Origin: an uncultured Verrucomicrobiota bacterium
GTDB taxonomy: Bacteria > Verrucomicrobiota > Kiritimatiellia > RFP12 > UBA1067
Assembly (NCBI GenBank): GCA_945613785.1
Contig: CALZAJ010000062.1
Coordinates: 1-8,583, forward strand
Direction: 5' to 3'
Length of the DNA stretch: 8,583 nt
A program made the position numbers and the translations under genes. Shown here in pieces: positions 1 to 4,539 of this stretch (positions are counted from its first letter, which is position 1; each line of letters begins with the position of its first letter). The notes under the pieces are model-generated. The model saw only the letters and a list, made by a program, of their open reading frames with translations, had not been told where the DNA came from and did no database searches.

Positions 1-757
1 CGAGGTCGGATTCGACGAAGACGACCTTGTCGACGAGGTCGAGCTGTGCGGACATCTTCTGCGCCGCGGTGATGACGTCGTTTCGGCGGTCGATGCCGAT
101 GACCTTCACGTTCGGATACTTGAGCACCTCGGTGAGGTAGTAGTAAAGCGAGATCGTGAGATAGGCCTTTCCGCAGCCGCAGTCGACGACGGTGAAGGTG
201 TCTGGGCCAGGGGGTGTTTGGGTGTACTCGCCAATGGTTTCCTTGACGACCTTGAGGAACTCGTTGACCTGATCGTACTTGCCGCGCATCGAGGCACGGA
301 TCTTGCCTTCGCCGTCGGCGAGACCGATGACCTTCAGGAGCAGCGCCGAATCGAAGCTGGTGAGCGGAAGCTTCTTCACGCGGTCATGGGGCTTCACGAC
401 CGCCACGCGGTCCATCTCCGCCGAACGCGAGACCATCACGTGCCCCTTCTTGGTGACACGCACGTGAAGGTCGCCCTTCGAGGTCATGAGATGGAGATCG
501 CGGGCGCCGCGCTGGGCGATGATTTCCTCGAGGCCTTCCGCCGCGGCATTGGCCGTCAGGTTCTTGACCTGGACCTGTCCGTCGTCCGTCATCTCAGCCT
601 GGTACTTCTTCTCCCCGCCGATCTCGACCGGACGCATCGCGATCTTAAACTGCTTGCCGTTCCGACGGACGGTCTGGACGATCTTCATGAAACCCTCGCC
701 CAGCACGCGGGCGCGGATTTCTTCCTGCAACTTCGGCTCCAATTCAAATCTTTCCAT
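1..757 (-). CDS. Class I SAM-dependent methyltransferase, C-terminus beyond window
   Basis: Starts at ATG 757 (MERFELEPKLQEEI) and stays open to the window edge, giving 252 visible residues with the C-terminus missing. Residues 1 to about 185 form an N-terminal region I do not recognise, mostly charged alpha/beta sequence. A Rossmann methyltransferase core then begins: motif I is VVDCGCGKAYLT at 190-201 with Asp192 and the Gly-rich loop, and the post-I acidic residue is Asp223 in VIGID. The DxGCGKxYLT form is typical of the Methyltransf_32-like group (family knowledge, not searched). The substrate is unknown. An insertion-like linker, TQTPPGP, sits just before motif I and is encoded by a C-rich repeat also seen in gdhA. 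There is no Shine-Dalgarno at normal spacing. Instead an extended -10 lies 6 nt upstream of the ATG, so the mRNA may be leaderless. It follows the 26-codon ORF by 7 nt. Confidence 0.85.
   Translation of the reverse strand, partial: MERFELEPKLQEEIRARVLGEGFMKIVQTVRRNGKQFKIAMRPVEIGGEKKYQAEMTDDGQVQVKNLTANAAAEGLEEIIAQRGARDLHLMTSKGDLHVRVTKKGHVMVSRSAEMDRVAVVKPHDRVKKLPLTSFDSALLLKVIGLADGEGKIRASMRGKYDQVNEFLKVVKETIGEYTQTPPGPDTFTVVDCGCGKAYLTISLYYYLTEVLKYPNVKVIGIDRRNDVITAAQKMSAQLDLVDKVVFVESDL
208..222. repeat. G-rich short repeat, copy 1 (inside the methyltransferase gene)
   Basis: The plus strand reads CAGGGGGTGTTTGGG. On the coding strand it specifies TQTPPG, the linker immediately before methyltransferase motif I. 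The similarity to the gdhA copy at 3703-3717 covers 8 identical bases, two K positions, then GGG. It may be chance in GC-rich DNA. Confidence 0.3.
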
Positions 758-763
758 GACGCA

Positions 764-772
764 ATTATATCA
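764..772 (-). promoter_or_regulatory. Extended -10 promoter element for the methyltransferase gene
   Basis: On the minus strand this reads TGATATAAT, a perfect extended -10 (TGnTATAAT). It ends 6 nt before ATG 757, so transcription would begin at or within a base or two of the start codon. No clear -35 is seen, which is normal for extended -10 promoters. The same 11-mer TGATATAATTG occurs before the ORF that starts at 2439. The element overlaps the stop codon of the 26-codon ORF. Confidence 0.5.
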
Positions 773-845
773 TTTCCTGTTTTGCCCGCCAGTCGGCCAC
801 GACCGCCAAGGCATCCGCGACCGACTTGTTGCCCTTGTCTTTCAT
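765..845 (-). CDS. Small ORF, 26 residues, coupled to the upstream ORF
   Basis: Reads MKDKGNKSVADALAVVADWRAKQEMI followed by TAA (the peptide is given in two parts: MKDKGNKSVADALAVV, then ADWRAKQEMI). Its ATG overlaps the TGA of the DUF4422 fragment in a classical ATGA junction, and GGAA lies 8 nt before the ATG. The composition (Lys/Asp start, an amphipathic Ala/Val stretch, Trp near the end) looks protein-like. No family is recognised. It could be a genuine small protein or the surviving tail or shortened form of a larger gene, since the gene just upstream also looks internally deleted. Its stop codon lies inside the -10 element of the next gene. Confidence 0.35.
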   Translation of the reverse strand: MKDKGNKSVADALAVVADWRAKQEMI

Positions 846-1027
846 CCGTTGTTCCGTTTCTGGAGAAACTTCCGCTTCAGGAAGGAGATGACCTTGGTGG
901 GCCAATGCTGGCTCTCGAGATTCTTCACACCGACCTGCAGGGGCAGGAACTCCGACGCCGCGGGCATCGAATAGGGTTTGTGCGTCGCGACCAGGAGTCG
1001 GAGATCGGCCGTGGCGGAATCCGTCAT
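842..1027 (-). pseudogene. Remnant of a DUF4422 polysaccharide-biosynthesis protein, 61 aa
   Basis: The start is ATG 1027, which forms an ATGA overlap with the rfbC stop and has GGGAGG about 6 nt upstream. Residues 9 to 32 read LRLLVATHKPYSMP then AASEFLPLQVG, a good match to the first strand of DUF4422 proteins (found in capsule and O-antigen clusters, glycosyltransferase-like). Family members run to roughly 200 residues or more, but this one ends at 61. The remaining part, VKNLESQHWPTKVISFLKRK and a short basic tail, resembles the end of such proteins, not the sequence normally following the first motif. I infer an in-frame internal deletion that removed the catalytic core. No catalytic function is expected. 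Placement directly after rfbC fits a former polysaccharide operon. An assembly collapse is the main alternative explanation. Confidence 0.6.
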
Positions 1028-1578
1028 CGGACCTCCCACGGTTCAATGCCCGCGAGGCCGGGATGACGCTGATCCTTCTCGGACAGCTTGAGCGGCACGC
1101 CGATGTCCGGCCATTCGATCGCCAGGGCCGGATCGCTGAAGAGCATGCCGCGGTCCGCCTGCGGACAGTAGAGATTGTCGCACTTGTAGCTGAAGAGCGT
1201 ATCGTCCTCGAGGACGATGAAGCCGTGGGCGAAACCGCGTGGAATATATAACTGTAGGCGGTTCTCGGCGGACAACACCGCACTCACGTGACGGCCATAG
1301 GTCGGAGAGCCCTTGCGGATGTCGACCGCGACGTCCCACACGGCGCCGCGGATGACGCGCACGAGCTTCGCCTGCGCATGTTCGCCGGCCTGCCAGTGGA
1401 GTCCGCGGATGACGCCCTGCGACGAGAGGCTCTCGTTATCCTGCACGAAGTCGGCGACGATGCCTGCGGCCTTGTAGCGCTCGGCGTTGTATTGCTCGAC
1501 GAACCACCCGCGAGCGTCGCCGAACACCTGCGGTTCGATGAGTTTCAGTCCCTCGATCTCGGTCTCCCTGACTTTCAC
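1024..1578 (-). CDS. rfbC: dTDP-4-dehydrorhamnose 3,5-epimerase
   Basis: A 184-residue cupin-fold enzyme (RmlC/RfbC) of normal family length. It epimerises C3 and C5 of dTDP-4-keto-6-deoxyglucose on the way to dTDP-L-rhamnose for surface polysaccharide; it is cytoplasmic. Visible signatures are the N-terminal IEPQVFGDARGWF (14-26), GVIRGLHWQ with the catalytic-base His61, the active-site Lys71 in AQAKLVRV, VWDVAVDIRKGSPTYG (80-95), IPRGFAHGF (112-120), and the Tyr131/Tyr137 segment YKCDNLYCP with FSDPALAIEWP after it. The start is GTG 1578, with AAGG 7 nt upstream. An ATG 14 nt further upstream leads only to a 5-codon ORF. The gene lies 10 nt after the acidic membrane protein and overlaps the DUF4422 remnant by 4 nt. 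rfbA, rfbB and rfbD are not in the window. Confidence 0.95.
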   Translation of the reverse strand: MKVRETEIEGLKLIEPQVFGDARGWFVEQYNAERYKAAGIVADFVQDNESLSSQGVIRGLHWQAGEHAQAKLVRVIRGAVWDVAVDIRKGSPTYGRHVSAVLSAENRLQLYIPRGFAHGFIVLEDDTLFSYKCDNLYCPQADRGMLFSDPALAIEWPDIGVPLKLSEKDQRHPGLAGIEPWEVR

Positions 1579-1588
1579 GACAGCACCT

Positions 1589-2149
1589 TCATTTCGGCTC
1601 GGGGATCTCCCCTGTCACATCCAGGATCCACGCGGTGTCCGCCCAGCACGGATGTTCCTTGTCCTGAGACTTGTCCATCAGGATTCCCGCCAGCAGCATC
1701 ACGTTGTCATCGGGAATCAGGTTCAGCGCCCGCTGGAGGCATTCCTCCTTGCGCGCCTTCGGAACGGCGCGGAACTTACGGACGAACGTGTCGATCTCCT
1801 CCATCTTCACCGCGCGCTTCACGGGCTCGCACCAGGCGTCGGTCAGGTTGTCGAACTCATCCACGAGACGTTCTTCTTCATTGACCGGCTCCGTCGCTTC
1901 CACGGGTTCGTCTGCGTCTGAGGCCTCCGTCGCCTCCACGGACGCTTCGTCGTCCGGCACGGCGACCGTTTCGTCCGATTCGTTCGACGCGGCCGCATCG
2001 GTCGCTTCGACAGACTCCTCATCGGCGGCGACGGGCCGCCCCATCGGCGCGACGCCTGGGCGCCCGAGGAACATCCATCCCAGGAGCGCAATGGAGCCCA
2101 GGGCGACAAGGGAAAGGAGAATCTTGGTTTTCCGGCTCATGGAACTCAA
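1589..2149 (-). CDS. Membrane-anchored acidic protein with VEAT repeats, unknown function
   Basis: 186 residues counted from TTG 2149; an alternative ATG lies at 2140. The TTG is preferred because GGAGGA (2158-2163) is 8 nt before it and the TTG overlaps the previous TGA (TTGA), whereas the ATG would be 17 nt from that site. Residues 10-28 (ILLSLVALGSIALLGWMFL) form one membrane segment preceded by basic residues, so the rest probably faces the periplasm. Residues 41-93 are an Asp/Glu/Ser/Ala-rich linker with three VEAT copies at 47-50, 71-74 and 83-86. Residues 95-186 form a helical globular tail with Cys107, Cys137 and Cys168 and the phrase NLIPDDNVMLLAGILMDK. I cannot name a family. The tail feels shortened between DKSQDKE and HPCWADTAW, but this is an impression from related-looking proteins. 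Confidence 0.75.
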   Translation of the reverse strand: MSSMSRKTKILLSLVALGSIALLGWMFLGRPGVAPMGRPVAADEESVEATDAAASNESDETVAVPDDEASVEATEASDADEPVEATEPVNEEERLVDEFDNLTDAWCEPVKRAVKMEEIDTFVRKFRAVPKARKEECLQRALNLIPDDNVMLLAGILMDKSQDKEHPCWADTAWILDVTGEIPEPK

Positions 2150-2439
2150 AGAGGGAATCCTCCGCCGGACACGAGACTGCGTCCGACAGAAACGATGCGC
2201 TTATCGATGCGGAGCTTGATCTGGCTCACGTAATTGCGCGAAATGCCATACTTCTCCGCAACCTCGGAGATGTCCTTGCCAGCCAGCGCGTAATCGCGAT
2301 AGACATTGCGGTCACGTTCGGAGAGCGCCGTCTTGGTCAGGGCGCAACGGCTACCGAGGCGAAGGTTCTCCGCTTCCCAAACCTCGCTCATTCCGCCATC
2401 CCCGAGTTTACGGACAATATTGTATTCGGCGATCTTCAT
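2146..2439 (-). CDS. Chimeric ORF: protein-kinase N-lobe start fused to a sigma-4-like HTH
   Basis: 97 residues from ATG 2439. A TTG 12 nt upstream is rejected because it abuts the -10 element. Residues 5-34 (EYNIVRKLGDGGMSEVWEAE plus NLRLGSRCAL) match the start of bacterial Ser/Thr protein kinases: the glycine-rich loop GDGGMSEVW and the strand leading to the ATP-binding lysine. The rest of a kinase (about 230 further residues, including HRD and DFG) is absent. From about residue 35 the protein changes to LSERDRNVYRDYALAGKD and ISEVAEKYGISRNYVSQIK, a helix-turn-helix like region 4 of ECF-type sigma factors, with the recognition helix near 67-80. I infer a deletion fusing a kinase gene to a sigma-factor gene. 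It could still bind DNA but cannot phosphorylate. It is first in its operon and overlaps the next gene by 4 nt. Confidence 0.65.
   Translation of the reverse strand: MKIAEYNIVRKLGDGGMSEVWEAENLRLGSRCALTKTALSERDRNVYRDYALAGKDISEVAEKYGISRNYVSQIKLRIDKRIVSVGRSLVSGGGFPL
2158..2163 (-). promoter_or_regulatory. Ribosome binding site that selects a TTG start
   Basis: GGAGGA on the minus strand, 8 nt before TTG 2149 and 17 nt before the next in-frame ATG at 2140. The spacing favours the TTG, which also overlaps the TGA of the preceding ORF (TTGA). Confidence 0.5.
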
Positions 2440-2450
2440 TTTGTTGCACA

Positions 2451-2459
2451 ATTATATCA
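2451..2459 (-). promoter_or_regulatory. Extended -10 promoter for the 2439-to-1 gene string
   Basis: The minus strand reads TGATATAAT, an exact extended -10. It ends 11 nt before ATG 2439, so the predicted transcript leader would be about 5 nt. A weak -35-like TTGTTA lies 19 bp upstream of TATAAT, which is longer than ideal. Surrounding DNA is AT-rich, unlike the coding DNA. The 11-mer including the following TG is identical to the one at 762-772. Confidence 0.55.
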
Positions 2460-2553
2460 AAAATTCAAGTGCAAATAACAACTTTACGATTTTCTGCATG
2501 GAGTTTTCATTTGGCTGACTGCTTCTATCCGATTCCAGCACTGTGATGTTCAT
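2452..2553 (-). other. Possible 33-codon ORF in the gap before the chimeric gene
   Basis: ATG 2553 opens MNITVLESDRSSQPNENS, continuing with MQKIVKLLFALEFLI and a TAA that lies inside the extended -10 element. AGGG lies about 9 nt before the ATG and a TATACT hexamer lies at 2585-2590. Open frames of this length are expected by chance and no family is recognised, so I regard it as weak. Confidence 0.12.
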
Positions 2554-2702
2554 CGACACACCCTGCCCGCCTCGTGGCGCGGCAAGTATAGTATCTCAAA
2601 GATCGGCCAATTTGTTAACAGGGGCGGAGAATCAGGCCTACATTGCGGTTCGTTCACCTATCTGAAATCGCCGTGCGGATTACAAATGCAGATGAAATTT
2701 TC
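2460..2702. other. Intergenic gap between the gdhA terminator and the next promoter
   Basis: No confident gene is seen here. It is AT-rich with one GC-rich island at 2561-2584 that can fold into an imperfect hairpin: TGCC (2564-2567) with GGCA (2581-2584), and GCC (2569-2571) with GGC (2576-2578), loop TCGT. Minus-strand TATACT at 2585-2590 is a possible upstream -10, but no suitable -35 is apparent. Confidence 0.4.
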
Positions 2703-2730
2703 AAAAAAGAGCTCCGCGTTGCCGCGAAGC
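2703..2730 (-). terminator. Rho-independent terminator of gdhA
   Basis: In the minus-strand RNA, GCTTCGCG pairs with CGCGGAGC (8 bp with one G-U pair) around a GCAA tetraloop of GNRA type, followed by TCTTTTTT. It begins 27 nt after the gdhA stop codon. This is the clearest terminator in the window and isolates gdhA as a single-gene unit. Confidence 0.9.
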
Positions 2731-2756
2731 CCCTTTTCAGGATCAAATCCTTGACG

Positions 2757-4124
2757 TTAGCAGACACCCTGAGCGACCATCGCGTCAGCGACCTTGACGA
2801 AGCCGGCGATGTTGGCGCCGACGACGTAGTTGCCCTTCTTGCCGTACTTCGCGGCGGCTTCCCAGGCGTTGTCGTGGATGGACTTCATGATGCCCTTGAG
2901 CTTCTGGTCGACTTCCTCGCGCGTCCAGGAGAGACGTTCGGAGTTCTGCGACATCTCAAGACCGGACGTGGCGACGCCACCGGCGTTGGAAGCCTTGCCC
3001 GGGGAGTACATGATCTTCGCCTTGACGAACGCCTCGATCGCCTCCGGGGTGGACGGCATGTTGGCACCTTCGCCGACGAGCGTGCAGCCATGCTTGAGGA
3101 GGTAGGCCGCATCCTTCGCGTCGAGCTCGTTCTGACGAGCGCACGGGAAGGCCGCGTCGATCTTGTCGACGAGCTGCCAGCTGTTTTTCTTGGCGACGAA
3201 CTGGACGCCCTTCGCCTTGATCTCGGAGAGCTCGCCGCGCTTGACGTTCTTGAGGTTCATGACCGTCTCGAGGAGGTCCTGGTTGATGCCGTCCTTGACG
3301 ACGATCGTACCGGAGCGGTCGGAAAGCGTGAGAACCTTGGCGCCGAGCTGGATGAGCTTCTCGGCCGCGTAGGTCGCGACGTTGCCCGAACCGGAGATCA
3401 CGCACTTCTTGCCCTCGAACGTCTCACCACGCTTGGCGAGCATGTTCTCGGCGAAGTAGACGTCACCGTAGCCCGTCGCCTCAGGACGGATGAGCGAACC
3501 GCCGAAGGAAAGGCCCTTGCCCGTGAGGACACCCGTCCACTCGTTGGCAAGACGCTTGTACTGACCGAAGAGGTAACCGATCTCACGACCGCCGACGTTC
3601 ATGTCACCGGCCGGAACGTCCGTGTCCGGACCGATGTGGCGGAAAAGCTCCGTCATGAAGCTCTGGCAGAAGCGCATGACTTCAGCGTCGGAGCAACGCT
3701 TGCCGGGGGTGTGGGGGCTCTGCTTCGGGTTGAAGTCGGAACCGCCCTTGCCGCCGCCCATCGGGAGCGTGGTGAGCGAGTTCTTAAAGACCTGCTCGAA
3801 CGCGAGGAACTTCAGAACGGAAAGATTGACCGAGGGGTCGAAGCGGAGACCGCCCTTGTACGGACCAATCGCGCTGTTCTGCTGAATGCGGTAGCCGCGG
3901 TTGACACGGACAATGCCCTTGTCGTCCACCCACGGAACGCGGAACATCACGACACGCTCAGGCTCAACGATGCGCTCAAGAATGGCGTTCTGCTCATACT
4001 GCGGATTCGCCTTGAGGACGGGATCGAGGGTCGAGAGAACCTCTTCGGCGGCCTGCAGGAATTCAGGTTCGTTCGCATTGCGGGCCTTGAGGCCAGCCAT
4101 GACGGAATCAACGTACTTGCTCAT
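2757..4124 (-). CDS. gdhA: Glutamate dehydrogenase, hexameric bacterial type, probably NADP-dependent
   Basis: 455 residues, near the usual ~450. It interconverts 2-oxoglutarate plus ammonia and glutamate in the cytoplasm. Visible residues are GPYKGGLRF (Lys90) and FEQVFKNSLT (Lys114) for substrate binding, PMGGGKGGSDF with catalytic Lys126, VPAGDMNVGGREIGYL with Asp174, and the dinucleotide fold GSGNVATYAAEK followed by TLSDRSG. NADP preference is inferred from overall similarity to GdhA. The start is ATG 4124 (MSKYVDSVMAGL), with AAGGGA 6-7 nt upstream. The frame is open further upstream, but that stretch runs through the promoter. Residues 135-142 (QSPHTPGK) form an 8-residue insertion where relatives read about NPKGKSD-EVMRF; it lies just after the catalytic lysine loop. 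A terminator follows directly, so the gene is monocistronic. Confidence 0.96.
   Translation of the reverse strand: MSKYVDSVMAGLKARNANEPEFLQAAEEVLSTLDPVLKANPQYEQNAILERIVEPERVVMFRVPWVDDKGIVRVNRGYRIQQNSAIGPYKGGLRFDPSVNLSVLKFLAFEQVFKNSLTTLPMGGGKGGSDFNPKQSPHTPGKRCSDAEVMRFCQSFMTELFRHIGPDTDVPAGDMNVGGREIGYLFGQYKRLANEWTGVLTGKGLSFGGSLIRPEATGYGDVYFAENMLAKRGETFEGKKCVISGSGNVATYAAEKLIQLGAKVLTLSDRSGTIVVKDGINQDLLETVMNLKNVKRGELSEIKAKGVQFVAKKNSWQLVDKIDAAFPCARQNELDAKDAAYLLKHGCTLVGEGANMPSTPEAIEAFVKAKIMYSPGKASNAGGVATSGLEMSQNSERLSWTREEVDQKLKGIMKSIHDNAWEAAAKYGKKGNYVVGANIAGFVKVADAMVAQGVC
3703..3717. repeat. G-rich short repeat, copy 2 (inside gdhA)
   Basis: The plus strand reads CCGGGGGTGTGGGGG. It encodes part of the 8-residue SPHTPG-type insertion in glutamate dehydrogenase. 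Copy 1 at 208-222 reads CAGGGGGTGTTTGGG. Both fit GGGGGTGTKKGGG and both fall in-frame at a loop. Confidence 0.35.
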
Positions 4125-4190
4125 TTCTTTTCCCTTAATATTTAGTAGACAAAACAACGATTTGCCCTTAGCACAGACTATGCCATCCGC

Positions 4191-4228
4191 CGAAAGTGAG
4201 TATAATAGGCAAAATTCGCACACTTTCG
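4191..4228. promoter_or_regulatory. gdhA promoter with an inverted repeat around the -10
   Basis: The minus strand has TATTATACT at 4199-4207, containing overlapping -10 hexamers TATTAT and TATACT, about 75 nt before ATG 4124. No good -35 is visible, which suggests activator dependence. A perfect 8-bp inverted repeat, CGAAAGTG (4191-4198) and CACTTTCG (4221-4228), brackets the -10 with a 22-nt spacer and could be a regulator site. A related palindrome, CACTTAAAGTG, lies at 4250-4260. The binding protein is unknown. Confidence 0.45.
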
Positions 4229-4293
4229 TGTTACAGTATTTGAAAATGACACTTAAAGTGCTTTACAGAATTTGTCTTTAATCTGCTGTCGCA

Positions 4294-4326
4294 CCCCATG
4301 GGGACAGACCCCCGTCCTCTCGGACG
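4294..4326. repeat. REP-like palindromic patch
   Basis: Consists of CCCCATGGGG (4294-4303, a perfect palindrome), an overlapping GGGGACAGACCCCC (4300-4313, a GGGG/CCCC stem with loop ACAGA), and then CGTCC-TCTC-GGACG (4313-4326, a 5-bp stem with a 4-nt loop). GGGGACAGACCCC-like sequence is familiar to me from repeats near RAYT/IS200-type transposases in several phyla; that link is from memory and no transposase is present here. Confidence 0.4.
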
Positions 4327-4378
4327 CTTTCAGCCGCCCTGGCCCCGTCTCCTTCTTTTTGCGGTCTAGTCACCCGTT

Positions 4379-4407
4379 TTGGCCACTTTAACTCAGTGAA
4401 AAGCCAA
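4379..4407. repeat. Bulged hairpin in the gap
   Basis: TTGGC (4379-4383) pairs with GCCAA (4403-4407) and CACT (4384-4387) with AGTG (4395-4398), leaving an AAAA bulge and a 7-nt loop. It has no obvious terminator tail. Its role is unknown. Confidence 0.2.
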
Positions 4408-4446
4408 TCCGAAGGGTTTTTCAGGGGGATTTGTTACAAGAGATGT

Positions 4447-4469
4447 AAAAGTCGGGCAATTGAGCCCGA
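4447..4469 (-). terminator. Terminator of the lacZ-peptidase operon
   Basis: In minus-strand RNA, TCGGGC pairs with GCCCGA (6 bp perfect, loop TCAATT), followed by C and TTTT. It lies 71 nt after the peptidase stop codon. The U-tract is short, so termination may be partial. The stem could also act on the plus strand, but no plus-strand gene needs it. Confidence 0.6.
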
Positions 4470-4504
4470 TAATATTTTCGTATCTTGCAACAAATAGCAT
4501 TTAC

Positions 4505-4531
4505 GGTGGCGTTTCTTGCTATTCCGCCACC
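4505..4531. repeat. Hairpin just downstream of the peptidase gene
   Basis: GGTGGCG (4505-4511) and CGCCACC (4525-4531) form a perfect 7-bp stem with a 13-nt loop, 8 nt beyond the peptidase stop codon. There is no T-run after it in either direction, so it is more likely an mRNA 3'-end stabiliser or a processing stem than the main terminator, which lies further on. Confidence 0.4.
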
Positions 4532-4539
4532 CCTTGGCC

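Noticed and set aside
218..1066. A 282-codon open frame on the plus strand
   Set aside because: Antisense to the methyltransferase and to the DUF4422 remnant; composition is that of a mirror frame.
765..1283. A 172-codon minus-strand frame as one protein
   Set aside because: Most of it is the out-of-frame shadow of rfbC and the DUF4422 fragment; only its last 26 codons, which begin with a coupled ATG, look protein-like.
2643..4145. A 500-codon open frame on the plus strand
   Set aside because: It is antisense to gdhA along its full length; its Leu/Glu/Arg/Val-heavy composition is the expected mirror of GC-rich codons, and gdhA carries all expected catalytic motifs.
4201..4206. TATAAT on the plus strand as a plus-strand promoter
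   Set aside because: No plus-strand gene or RNA candidate follows; it is the mirror of the minus-strand TATTATA in the gdhA promoter.
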